From CAYNZV01 sp965217095 (GTDB lineage: Bacteria; Latescibacterota; UBA2968; UBA8231), in contig OZ244235.1 in assembly GCA_965217095.1 (NCBI GenBank), forward strand, positions 3,658,001-3,722,000: a stretch of 64,000 nt of DNA, written 5' to 3'. Position 1 is the stretch's first letter. The number at the start of each line of letters is the position of its first letter. The notes below the pieces were generated by a model, which saw only the letters and a list, made by a program, of their open reading frames with translations, was not told the DNA's origin and searched no databases. The position numbers and the translations under genes are program-made. Shown in pieces: positions 51,247 through 59,720 of the stretch.

Positions 51247-52269
51247 TCAACCACACACATCGTCGGTGCGTTGATATTTCAGATCCGTAAGGGCGGAGAT
51301 CAACTCCAGAACCCCCTCGACGGACTCAGTGTCGATATGCAGCGTAAGTTGCTCTGACGCAATAGCGGTATCTTCCAAGACAAATCGTACGTCGTACCAG
51401 CGTTCCAGCTGATACAGGATCTCGTTCAAGGGGACACTGTCGAAGAACGCTTCGCCATTCGTCCATCCAAGATGTTTCTCTATTTCCGTATAACGTGGTT
51501 CGGAGGGCAGGCCATCTTCTGGGAGCACACTCATCTCTCCCTTCTCGATCTCCACCTGCTGGTTAACGTTCCCATCCGCAGCGAACGAGACCTTCCCTTC
51601 CGCAACTGCGACCGTGACCCTGCGCTCGGTCTGCCACGCTCTCACATTGAACTGGGTTCCCAGAACGCGGATTCTCGCATTATCGGCGCACACGACAAAC
51701 GGTTGGTCTTCACGGGAGGTCACCTCAAAATAACCTTCGCCGGATAACCGCACTTCACGCTCCTCTCCGTCGAACGCGGCCGGATACCCAAGTACGCTCC
51801 CGGCATCCAATCGAATCCGGGTGCCGTCGCTCAGAGTGAGCTCACGACGAGCACCACTTTCCACCGCCAGCTCCACCCATTCGATCTGTTTGTCGAACGG
51901 AAAAATCCCCGCTTCCTGGGCCCCGTAGTACGCCACCGAGGTGGCGATGAGAAAGACAGCGGCTGCCGCATAGCGACGGACAGGATGGGGTTGAAACCAA
52001 TCGACGAAGCGGCCGGCTAGGCTGTCATGGCTGCGGGCTTGTCGAGGCCGCCGAGTTACTCCCGTCTTCTCGGCAATATCGCGCCACATTCCGTTCAGAT
52101 CAGCAGCGGCCGACTGCGGTTCCCGCGTATTCCAAATGGTGTTCATGGTCGCAATGAGCCGTTGTTTCGCGGGGTCGGCAGCGATCAGCTCTTCCACTGC
52201 GGCCTTCTCTTCGGTCGAGCATTCACCCGATAGATAACGTGCGAATAACACGTCGGAAGTTTCGCTCAT
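51247..52269 (-). CDS. FecR-family anti-sigma factor
   Basis: A 340-residue regulator. The N-terminal cytoplasmic part (about 1-95; LFARYLSGECSTEEKAAVEELIAADP) binds the sigma factor. A single membrane helix lies at about 100-118 (YAAAAVFLIATSVAYYG). The periplasmic FecR domain (about 130-245) contains VESGARRELTLSDGTRIRLDAGS, REVRLSGEGYFEVTSREDQPFVV and ARIRVLGTQFNVRAW. The C-terminal STN-like region (about 260-340; YTEIEKHLGWTNGEAFF and LNEILYQLERWYDVRF) meets the receptor. The ribosome site is GGAGGAG. Its sigma partner is the truncated gene at 53136, so the control circuit is probably broken. Confidence 0.92.
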   Translation of the reverse strand: MSETSDVLFARYLSGECSTEEKAAVEELIAADPAKQRLIATMNTIWNTREPQSAAADLNGMWRDIAEKTGVTRRPRQARSHDSLAGRFVDWFQPHPVRRYAAAAVFLIATSVAYYGAQEAGIFPFDKQIEWVELAVESGARRELTLSDGTRIRLDAGSVLGYPAAFDGEEREVRLSGEGYFEVTSREDQPFVVCADNARIRVLGTQFNVRAWQTERRVTVAVAEGKVSFAADGNVNQQVEIEKGEMSVLPEDGLPSEPRYTEIEKHLGWTNGEAFFDSVPLNEILYQLERWYDVRFVLEDTAIASEQLTLHIDTESVEGVLELISALTDLKYQRTDDVCG

Positions 52270-52302
52270 ATCTCCTCCACTGTTCCTGAGTCTGCCAACC
52301 TT

Positions 52303-52980
52303 TCAGAACCTAACCGAAAGTCCTGCGCCCAGACCTCCGTTCTCTGGATTGAGAGTGGGACTCATGCTCATTCTGTAGCCAGCCGACTTGCCGTATTTGA
52401 ACCTCACCGCGTCCCGCTTCCGCTCAATCGTTTTGATGCCGTCGATCCAGTCGTGAAGTATCTGGCCCACCAACAGACCCGCGCCAAGCACCACGAATGC
52501 TCCGCCCCCGCCTCCATCGGTTTTCCGCTCGAGTTTTCTCAGCTTGTAGGTGAAAACGCCACCTTCGTCCTCGATTGGGATCTTCTCGTAACGCCTGACC
52601 CTACCCCGCACTCCCGTCACGTCGACGATCTCGAAGTTCGTTTTCTCCCATGCGTTATCCCTCTTGTCCATCCTGGACGCTCCAAGGACTATGGACACTC
52701 CACCCAATACGGCGGCACCCACATGCATCCAGCCTTCTTTTTTTTCTCCCGCATAAAAATGCAGTGTTCCAGGGAGCGGCACGGACATCAGAATCAGGCC
52801 GACACCCAGCCGGCGATTGGCGTCTCTGTACTCCTCCAAGGTCATTTCCGCCGGAACCGGCCATATGGGGACTTCATTCAGGATCTCGTTGCCGCCATGG
52901 CTCTGTGCGGCTGAATTTTCGACCACGAAGATCGATGTTGCGAAGAGCAGGACTGCCAATACTCCGATGATTTTGTTCAC
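52303..52980 (-). CDS. Secreted or outer-membrane protein, DUF5683-like
   Basis: A 225-residue protein with a signal peptide (IIGVLAVLLFATSIFVVENSAAQS). A membrane-like repeat resembles DUF5683 proteins (LGVGLILMSVPLPGTLHFYAGEKKEGWMHVGAAVLGGVSIVLG), and the end GAGLSVRF resembles an outer-membrane beta-signal. A second hydrophobic stretch, GGGGAFVVLGAGLLVGQIL, lies near residue 160. GTG 52980 with GGAGG upstream is preferred to the earlier in-frame start at 53037. Its position between the sigma-factor gene and fecR is unusual; I infer it is a partner of the receptor cluster. The function is unknown. Confidence 0.6.
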   Translation of the reverse strand: MNKIIGVLAVLLFATSIFVVENSAAQSHGGNEILNEVPIWPVPAEMTLEEYRDANRRLGVGLILMSVPLPGTLHFYAGEKKEGWMHVGAAVLGGVSIVLGASRMDKRDNAWEKTNFEIVDVTGVRGRVRRYEKIPIEDEGGVFTYKLRKLERKTDGGGGGAFVVLGAGLLVGQILHDWIDGIKTIERKRDAVRFKYGKSAGYRMSMSPTLNPENGGLGAGLSVRF

Positions 52981-53135
52981 GATAGCCTCCAGGATGAGGT
53001 GAAACGACGATCTTGGACAGGAATACGCCGATCGCACACCGGTAATACCCTTGAGTCAGAAGTTACCCTGACATCGATCACGAAAAAACCTCCATCGGCG
53101 GAATTGCGTGCAGCGACTTGGAACAGGGAGGGACC

Positions 53136-53489
53136 TCAGAGCAGATGGGCCAGTCGTTCTCGCAGGAATTTCAGGGCACGCCCCATCTGAGTTTCCACGG
53201 TTTTGATGGAAACGCCTTGAATCTCGGCGATCTCGGCGTAGGTCAGATGATCGAATCGGTTCATGGAAAAACAGATCCTCGTCTTTTCGGGTAGGGCTTC
53301 GACAGCTTGCTGAATCGCAGTGGAAAGCTCCTGTCCTTGCAACTCATCCTCTGGCGTATTTGGTCGGGGAAACTTCAGCGTCACCGTTTCCGCGCCGAGC
53401 CGCTCCACGTCGGCGTGCCTCAGGTGCTTCAGCGCCTGGTTCTTGGCGGCGGTGTACAAGTAGCTTTTCACGCTCTGGGTGGGATCTAG
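53136..53489 (-). pseudogene. ECF sigma factor (FecI type), 5' end removed at an IS
   Basis: The C-terminal two thirds of an extracytoplasmic-function sigma factor. The remaining part of region 2 is DPTQSVKSYLYTAAKNQALKHLRH. Region 4 is AVEALPEKTRICFSMNRFDHLTYAEIAEIQGVSIKTVETQMGRALKFLRERL. The frame is open right up to the IS boundary at 53489, so about 60-80 N-terminal residues including promoter-binding region 2 are missing. A GTG at 53471 could start a 111-residue product without a working region 2. The rest of the gene is not found on the other side of the IS. Its cognate anti-sigma is the FecR at 51247. Confidence 0.85.
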
Positions 53490-55127
53490 CCTGAATTATT
53501 CATAAAAATGCGGTGATTCTCTGTACAACTGGTTGTTTTTCCCTATGTTAGGGTTAGCCACAAACAACAACCAATCAAGAGGACCACCGCAGATGGAAAC
53601 TTCGCAGATTACGCTGTCGTTTGCAAACATCTCGGGCAAGATGATCGAAGCTGATTTTGACGGTGGCACGACCACCAGCGATGGGGGCGCCCTGCTTCTG
53701 CGACAGGCGGAAGCCCGCACCGGGATCGTCGACCGAATCGTGGCGGCGATGTCGGATCGGCGACATCAAAGCTATATCGACCATACGTATACTGACCTCA
53801 TCCGGCAGCGCGTATTCCAGATCGCCTGTGGGTACGAGGACGCCAATGACAGTGACGACCTGCGTTGCGATCCGGGTCTGAAAACCGCGTGCGACCGTCT
53901 GCCCCTGACAGGAGACGATTTGGCCAGTCAACCGACCATGTCTCGTTTGGAAAACAGTGTCAGCCGCTCGGATCTGTATCGCATCGGGCTCGCGGTGCTG
54001 GAAATATTCATTGAGTCTTACGACCAGCCGCCCAAGAAGCTGACTATAGACATCGACGACACGGACGATCCGACGCACGGCGCACAGCAACTGACGTTGT
54101 TCCATGCCTACTATGACGAGTATTGCTATCTGCCGGTCCATCTCTACGAAGGGGAGTCGGGCAAGTTGATCACGACCCTGCTGCGACCCGGTCGTAGAAT
54201 GCGAGGCCGAGAGGCGGCAGCCATCCTCAAACGCGTGTTGGATCATTTGATCATGGTGTGGCCGAAGACGAAGATCACCTTACGAGGCGACTCGCACTTC
54301 AGCACCCCTGAGGTGCACGACCTGTGCGACGGATACGGTATTGATTTCATTCTGGGACAGGCGCTCAACAACAAGCTCAAAGCCCTCGGCGAACCGCTGA
54401 TGGAGCTGACGGCGGCGCTGGCCGAGCAGAGCGATGAACCGGTGCGGCTTTTTGACCGCTTCGAGTATCAGGCCAAGAGCTGGCCCCGACCGCGCCAGAT
54501 TATCTACAAGGCCGAGATCACGCAGCGCAAAGCCAACCCGCGCTTCGTGGTGACCAATATCCGCAACCGCACCCCCGAGTTTCTATATGAGAAGGTCTAC
54601 TGCGCTCGCGGACGGTCGGAAGGCTTCATCAAGAATCACAAGACCTACTTGCAGTCCGACCGCACCTCCTGCCACCGATTCTCGGCCAACCAATTTCGCC
54701 TCTTCCTGCACAGCGCGGCCTACGTGCTGCTGCACACAATCCAACAGATTGGCATGCGCGGCACTCAATGGACGACGTCTAACTTTGACACGATCCAACT
54801 CCGCGTGCTCAAAGTCGGCGCCCGAGTGCGGGAGCAAGCCACCAAGGTCCGTTTTCACTTTCCGACATCGTACCCGCTCAAGGATCTGATGCGGACCGTC
54901 GTCCTCAACCTCGATACCTCATAATGCTTTGCGATGTCGCCCACCACAGCCACGCACACGCTCCACTAAGGGGCCCGACTGTCCCAATGACATCCAAACG
55001 AGGCTCAGATCTCCAGAGACAACACCTCGACGACCGACAGCACTCGATCAACCCGCTACCAAAACGTCCAGCCATTGACCAGCGCATCGAATTCGTCCGC
55101 TTGGTGCGGATTCATGAATAATTCAGG
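53490..55127 (+). mobile_element. IS1380-family insertion sequence, copy 2 (1638 bp)
   Basis: Same ends as copy 1 (CCTGAATTATTCAT at 53490, ATGAATAATTCAGG at 55127) and the same transposase. It is one base longer because of an extra G near the right end. The left flank is CTAG and the right flank is TTAG, so there is no exact target duplication. The left neighbour is a beheaded sigma factor and the right neighbour is a dioxygenase remnant; they are not halves of one gene. A rearrangement rather than a simple insertion must have happened at this copy. Confidence 0.93.
53593..54924 (+). CDS. IS1380-family DDE transposase (copy 2)
   Basis: 443 residues, identical in translation to the transposase at 1034, with the same DDE residues (D153, D233, E343), so it should be functional and able to act on both copies. 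ATG 53593 is the equivalent start, again behind AGAGGA. Confidence 0.93.
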   Translation: METSQITLSFANISGKMIEADFDGGTTTSDGGALLLRQAEARTGIVDRIVAAMSDRRHQSYIDHTYTDLIRQRVFQIACGYEDANDSDDLRCDPGLKTACDRLPLTGDDLASQPTMSRLENSVSRSDLYRIGLAVLEIFIESYDQPPKKLTIDIDDTDDPTHGAQQLTLFHAYYDEYCYLPVHLYEGESGKLITTLLRPGRRMRGREAAAILKRVLDHLIMVWPKTKITLRGDSHFSTPEVHDLCDGYGIDFILGQALNNKLKALGEPLMELTAALAEQSDEPVRLFDRFEYQAKSWPRPRQIIYKAEITQRKANPRFVVTNIRNRTPEFLYEKVYCARGRSEGFIKNHKTYLQSDRTSCHRFSANQFRLFLHSAAYVLLHTIQQIGMRGTQWTTSNFDTIQLRVLKVGARVREQATKVRFHFPTSYPLKDLMRTVVLNLDTS

Positions 55128-55128
55128 T

Positions 55129-55461
55129 TAGAACGCCGGAATGTTCAGCACCGCCCGCTCTTCCGGAGTCAGCGCCTTGATCTGCGAACATGTCATCCCC
55201 CAGCAATCCCCGCGCGACCTCGACCGGCTTCGGGTAGCGCAGCGCCAGTTCGTACAGGTGCGGATGCTTGCCCTGGGCGTTGAAGCACATGAGGAGGTTC
55301 TTGTTCTGCAGTCCGAATTTGGTGGCGATCTCCCGTTCCGCCTCGTACACCTCGTCGATGACCACCTTGGTGCGCTCGATCTCGGCAGCCGGCAGCACTT
55401 CGGGAATGATGGCGAATCCTTCGTCGGTGAGTTGCTGCAGGTACTTTTCCAGCTCAGGCAT
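55129..55461 (-). pseudogene. PhyH-family dioxygenase remnant
   Basis: ATG 55461, behind a strong TAGGAGG, starts a PhyH N-terminus (YLQQLTDEGFAIIPEVLPAAEIERTKVVIDEVYEAER, then YPKPVEVARGLLGDDMF). After about 95 residues the frame changes. The alternative frame reads SQIKALTPEERAVLNIPAF and ends at TAA 55131-55129, overlapping the IS edge. The central region with the iron ligands is absent. The simplest reading is an internal deletion joining the first third to the last dozen codons, next to the IS. Confidence 0.7.
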
Positions 55462-55862
55462 GGGCGATGACCTCCTATTCTAATCGCCCGACCCGAAGCG
55501 TCGGCCGAGAGGGGTCGCACGGGACGCCTCGCTCCGATGAGTCCGTGAGCAACGCTTATGCCAACGCAACGCGAAGGCCAAGACAGCGGTGCCGCAGATC
55601 GAGTGGGTCTTCATGAAAGTATAGGAAGAATAAACACCGTTATCGTTAATAGCGGCAAGGTAGGCGAGTTTGTGGCGGGCGATTTATTGGGTCGTTAGGC
55701 GGTCGGCGCCCAAGCGAAGCAGGCATTGCCGGATACACGTGACGGCACGCACGCCGTCGACTTGCACGGACTCGCGGGTACGGCAATCTTGTTGCCAGCG
55801 TTCACGATGCAAGAGAATCGAATGAGTCAGAAAGTCCACAACCTGTTCGAATAGGCCAAGTC
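55462..55862. other. 401 bp without a supported gene
   Basis: This stretch separates the divergent PhyH remnant and the aldo/keto reductase and must hold their promoters. A minus-strand stretch at about 55696-55800 is open (VQVDGVRAVTCIRQCLLRLGA) and ends in a stop, but it has no start or family I can name; it may be a gene fragment. Confidence 0.4.
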
Positions 55863-56750
55863 ATGGAATCTCGCACGCTCGGAAACACGGACCTGGAAGT
55901 TACGCGACTCGCATTCGGCGGCGCGCGGATCGGTATCGAAGATGTAACGGAGGAGCAAGTCGATGAGCTCTTGAACGGCTTCCTGGACGCCGGTGCGACT
56001 TTACTCGACACGGCGGCATGCTACGGCGAGTCGGAAGAACTGATCGGGAAATTCGTCAGTGGTCGACGGGATGAATTCGTCCTCGCCTCGAAGTGCGGCC
56101 ACGTCACAGGAGACGCTACCGGCGAACCGTGGACGGCGGGTCTCATTCGAGAAAGCATCGACCGCTCACTCGTCCGGATGAAAACGGACCGGATCGACCT
56201 GATGCAACTGCACAGTTGTTCCGTCGACGTCCTGAAGGCAGGCGAGGCGGTAGAAGCCGTTCTCACAGCGAAGAAAGAGGGTAAGGTCCGTTACGTTGGT
56301 TACAGCGGTGACGGCGAGGATGCCCTCGAGGCGATTCGAATGGGCGTCTTCTCGACCCTTCAGACTTCCTATAACCTCGTCGACCAAAAAGCGCGATACG
56401 AGGTTCTTCCCGCAGCCATCGAAGCGGGAATGGGCGTCATCGCCAAACGACCGATCGCAAACGGCGCCATCGGGAAATCGGCGTCTCCGTACAGCTACGC
56501 CGACGCCTATTGGGACCGCTCCAAGCAGATCACCCTACCTGACGGCGCGCCGGAAGACGGAATCGAACTGGCGCTGCGCTTCACCCTCTCCAACGACGCA
56601 ATCGACACCGCCATCGTGGGAACGACCAAGTTGGAAAACGCCAAAGCGAACATCGAAACGGCATCCGGCGGGCCGCTTCCCGAAGAGGTTGTCGAATCAC
56701 TTCAGTCCCAGTTCGACGAACTCGGCACCGACTGGAATCAGCGGGGATGA
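55863..56750 (+). CDS. Aldo/keto reductase
   Basis: A 295-residue NADPH-dependent reductase. The catalytic tetrad is complete: D49 in LLDTAACYG, Y54 in the same motif, K77 in LASKCG and H117 in LMQLHS. The C-terminal cofactor-binding part is ALRFTLSNDAIDTAIVGTTKLENAKANIETA. It would reduce an aldehyde or keto sugar in the cytoplasm. This intact copy contrasts with the decayed aldo/keto reductase at 28942. The MBL-fold gene follows 56 bases downstream on the same strand. Confidence 0.92.
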   Translation: MESRTLGNTDLEVTRLAFGGARIGIEDVTEEQVDELLNGFLDAGATLLDTAACYGESEELIGKFVSGRRDEFVLASKCGHVTGDATGEPWTAGLIRESIDRSLVRMKTDRIDLMQLHSCSVDVLKAGEAVEAVLTAKKEGKVRYVGYSGDGEDALEAIRMGVFSTLQTSYNLVDQKARYEVLPAAIEAGMGVIAKRPIANGAIGKSASPYSYADAYWDRSKQITLPDGAPEDGIELALRFTLSNDAIDTAIVGTTKLENAKANIETASGGPLPEEVVESLQSQFDELGTDWNQRG

Positions 56751-56806
56751 CAACGGGCACGAGCCGACTGCTTCAAATCCGCACATGGCGCATCGCAACC
56801 TGATCC

Positions 56807-57502
56807 GTGCAGATCCTACCCGACATCTACCTCCTCGACGGTTTCGCCTACGCAAACCACGCGAATTTCGATCTCGTGGTCGGGCCGGAAGGCAACGTCA
56901 TAGTGGACGCGGGAACGCTCCCCGAAGAACTCGAACTTGCCGATGCACGCGCCGAGACCTGGGGCATCTCGCTCGACCAGGTAGGCGGGCTCCTGCTGAC
57001 GCACAGCCATTACGATCACATCGGGAATGCCGCCGCGATTCGAGAGAGAGGTGCTACGGTCTTTGCGGGCCCGAGCGACGCGGAGGGCATCGAACTCTCC
57101 GACAATCGAACGGTCCCATACGCGGCGGGATTCGACCTACCGCCCTGCAAAGTCGATCGCGTGGTCTCGGACGGCGCGACCATCGACATCTGCGGACTGC
57201 GTTTCGACGTCATTCACGCGCCCGGTCACACGGACGGATGCATCATCTATCAGCTGGAGCACCGCGGAAGAATCGTCTGGTTCGTCGGCGACGTCGTAGT
57301 GTCGAAGGACACCGGATTCACTCCGGAGCTCGGATGGCAGGGAGGCGAGGACTGCGACAAACCGACGTATATTGCGTCGCTCAAAAAACTCGCGGCCATG
57401 GAGGTGGACTGCATTCTGGCAGGACACTACCAGCCATATCTCGAGCAGGGGAAACGGTTGGTCGGACGGGCGTATGTGAAGGCGCTGTGTGAGTGGCGAT
57501 GA
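56807..57502 (+). CDS. Metallo-beta-lactamase-fold hydrolase
   Basis: A 231-residue MBL-superfamily protein with a full binuclear metal site: HSHYDH (H66, H68, D70, H71), H141 in APGHTDG, D162 in FVGDVVV and H207 in LAGHYQP. The pattern fits glyoxalase-II-like or lactonase-like members rather than true beta-lactamases. The start is GTG 56807. It follows the aldo/keto reductase and is probably co-transcribed. About 240 bases after it, up to 57744, hold nothing that I recognise. Confidence 0.9.
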   Translation: MQILPDIYLLDGFAYANHANFDLVVGPEGNVIVDAGTLPEELELADARAETWGISLDQVGGLLLTHSHYDHIGNAAAIRERGATVFAGPSDAEGIELSDNRTVPYAAGFDLPPCKVDRVVSDGATIDICGLRFDVIHAPGHTDGCIIYQLEHRGRIVWFVGDVVVSKDTGFTPELGWQGGEDCDKPTYIASLKKLAAMEVDCILAGHYQPYLEQGKRLVGRAYVKALCEWR

Positions 57503-57744
57503 TGGCGGGAGGGTTGTGCCCAAGGGAGCGGTCGTCCTAAGGATAGAGAACCTTGTCGGCAACAGCATCGACTCTGGTGGATCCAGCTCTCCATCTCCTG
57601 GCGAAGCTTGAGACTATGAAGATGGCATTCCTGGAGTGCGCTCACGTGGCTTCCCTCATTGCGCGATTGCTCCTAGTTCGTCGGTGATGAGCAGGATGTT
57701 CGGTCGCCTTGCCATGCGGTAAACTCCGTTCTCCTTCTGGCTAG

Positions 57745-58647
57745 CTAGCTTCTAATCGCTTCGTGGCTGATACGGATCGGATCTGTCTGCCGCTCAGCAC
57801 GATGGCGATACAACAGCTTCACCGCTTCCGGCAATGCGTCATAGGTGTCCATCGGCACGATCGCGTTGTTTCTGCCGCCGAACTCGAGACCGAGCCACCA
57901 CGGTGCATAGCGCGCGAGAACAGTCACACGGTGCCTTGGACTCGGGTTTGCGGCGTTCGAATGCCAGACCCGGCTGTCGATGATGGCCACGCTGCCCGCC
58001 GGACCGGAAATTTGGATCTCGCCTGGGATCGGTTTGTCGATCGGTATGTCGTCGTGCAACTCGACCGGGTTTCTCGGATCGAGGTGGCTGCGCGGATTGC
58101 GCGGATCGCGATGGCTGCGCGGCACAATCCACGTCCCGCCGCTGTCCGGCCCAAAGGGCGATAGGATCCACAGCGACGTCAGGCTCATCGTGACATCCGG
58201 AAACGGCATACGGACGGCGCCAGCCCGTTCCCGATCGGTCAGGTCGTGGGGGAAGTCGGTATGCCAGGCGCGATAGTCCCTGTTGGTGTCGTTCGGCGAG
58301 CGCGTCTTGAATTCAGTCTGTGAGATGCGGACGTGCGGGTCCAGCATCGCCTGCGCGATCCCCAGGACCCGCTCATCTGCAAAGTACGAGGCGAGCGTCG
58401 GCACGTACGCCACCACACTCCTACCTGGCTCCCCGTTCGGGCCTTGCTGCTTGGGGAGCGATCCACCCCAGGCCTCGTAGTCCGCGGTCGCCTGCCGGTG
58501 ACCCGCCTCGACCTCGTCACGAATCACGTCGACCCTCTCCTCAGGGATGACGCGCTCGACGAGACACCAGCCCTCCATCCTCAAGTGCGACACATAGTCG
58601 TCGACGCGCATTTCATCCATTGTTCCCGCATGATGGTTTGTCGTCAC
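57745..58647 (-). CDS. Phytanoyl-CoA dioxygenase (PhyH) family protein
   Basis: A 300-residue Fe(II)/2-oxoglutarate oxygenase with H129 and D131 in AWHTDFPH and H229 in RVWHSNAANPSPRHR, where R240 probably anchors the cosubstrate. Directly after the family's P-x-SH segment the protein carries a nine-residue tandem duplication, PRSHRDPRN followed by PRSHLDPRN (about 176-193). It is encoded by a 27 bp repeat at 58074-58127. The repeat lengthens a surface loop near the active-site mouth. GTG 58647 is the first start; ATG 58620 is also possible. Confidence 0.87.
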   Translation of the reverse strand: MTTNHHAGTMDEMRVDDYVSHLRMEGWCLVERVIPEERVDVIRDEVEAGHRQATADYEAWGGSLPKQQGPNGEPGRSVVAYVPTLASYFADERVLGIAQAMLDPHVRISQTEFKTRSPNDTNRDYRAWHTDFPHDLTDRERAGAVRMPFPDVTMSLTSLWILSPFGPDSGGTWIVPRSHRDPRNPRSHLDPRNPVELHDDIPIDKPIPGEIQISGPAGSVAIIDSRVWHSNAANPSPRHRVTVLARYAPWWLGLEFGGRNNAIVPMDTYDALPEAVKLLYRHRAERQTDPIRISHEAIRS

Positions 58648-58670
58648 TTTTATAAGTACGCAGCGGCTGA

Positions 58671-58814
58671 CTACACGTTCGCTTCGGCCAGCTCCACATA
58701 TACAACCTCGCGCAGCTTCACCTTTGGCACCACGACGGTGGTCGGATCTCCGGCGATCTCCAGATCGATCTCACGCAGCGGCAGACGCGCCGACTGATTC
58801 TCCGGGTGCGGCGG
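58671..58814 (-). pseudogene. C-terminal fragment of an unidentified, probably hydrolase, gene
   Basis: An open stretch ending at TAG 58673-58671 reads SARLPLREIDLEIAGDP and VVPKVKLREVVYVELAEA. This is the alternating beta pattern of the last strands of a larger enzyme, with no start codon or ribosome site and unrelated sequence just upstream. I take it as the tail of a deleted gene; I cannot name the family. Confidence 0.4.
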
Positions 58815-58876
58815 CGCCACCGAGTCGCCATCGCCCGAGACCCGGCTAGCTGCGGCACGCCCGGTCCCCGGCCTCT

Positions 58877-59680
58877 TCAGTATCCCAGTCCCTTCAGATA
58901 CTCGCGCGTCTGGCCACTTCTCTTCGACTCGATGATCGGGTCGTCCCCAGGCAGGGGCTCGCCCGGACAGCACGTGACGCAGCGATCGAAGCCCTGTTCT
59001 GCCAGCGCCTTCAGAATACCAGGGAAGTCTATCTTGTCGCCCCGGCCCACATCGCACCACACCGGCAGGTAGTGGCCGTCCTCCCGCTGCGATGTTGAGG
59101 TGTAGTCCTGGAGGTGGATGTAGTTGAGCTGATCTCGAAAATCGGCGATGGACGCCAGCGGATCGTACCCCCACAGCTGCGAGTGGGCGACGTCGATACA
59201 GAGCTTGGCCTTGCGCAGGCAACTCATGTACAGTCGCCAGTGTTCAGTGGAATCCACCAGTTTGTTGGTATGGATGTGATAGCTCACCTCCAGACCGTAT
59301 TGCGAAGCGTAGTCCGCCCAGGACTCGGCGCCCTCGGCTCCGGCCCTGATGTCGTCATCGCTTACGGGTCGTCCGTCGGGCTTGGGACCGCTCATGAACA
59401 TGAAACAGTCGGCTTCGACCTCAGCGGCGTATTCCATGCTCCGCCGGTTCCTCTCCACGTGCTCCCACTCTGTGCTGTCCGGTGAGCCACTGGCGGTATA
59501 CACGCACATCGGCATCCCCGCGTTCGCGCAGATCCGGCGCAGCCTCGCGGGCGAACCGAGCCAGTCGAGAGGCAGGCGGCCCTCCCAGCCATCCCACCCG
59601 GACGTCTTGAGCTCTTCCAAGGCGGCTTCGAGATCCGGCGCACGCCAGCGCAGAGTACTGTAGCACATCGTGAATGCCAT
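58877..59680 (-). CDS. Xylose-isomerase-like TIM-barrel protein (sugar phosphate isomerase/epimerase)
   Basis: A 267-residue barrel of the AP-endonuclease-2/IolE type. Visible metal-site strands are VSYHIHTNKLVDS, LCIDVAHSQLWG, YIHLQDY and WCDVGRGDKIDFPGILKALAEQGF, the standard order of glutamate, aspartate and histidine positions in the family, although the exact ligands are not certain. It would isomerise or epimerise a keto sugar or inositol derivative. ATG 59680 has GGAGG at good spacing. It lies just downstream of the CehA-like gene on the same strand. Confidence 0.85.
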   Translation of the reverse strand: MAFTMCYSTLRWRAPDLEAALEELKTSGWDGWEGRLPLDWLGSPARLRRICANAGMPMCVYTASGSPDSTEWEHVERNRRSMEYAAEVEADCFMFMSGPKPDGRPVSDDDIRAGAEGAESWADYASQYGLEVSYHIHTNKLVDSTEHWRLYMSCLRKAKLCIDVAHSQLWGYDPLASIADFRDQLNYIHLQDYTSTSQREDGHYLPVWCDVGRGDKIDFPGILKALAEQGFDRCVTCCPGEPLPGDDPIIESKRSGQTREYLKGLGY

Positions 59681-59720
59681 GAACGACCTCCTCTCATCAG
59701 AGACGCCGTCGAGGACGAGA

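Noticed and set aside
931..55127. Composite transposon bounded by the two IS copies
   Set aside because: Copy 1 has its own CTAG duplication and splits one gene, so it inserted alone. The outer flanks (CTAG and TTAG) do not match, and half of the split gene lies inside the supposed transposon.
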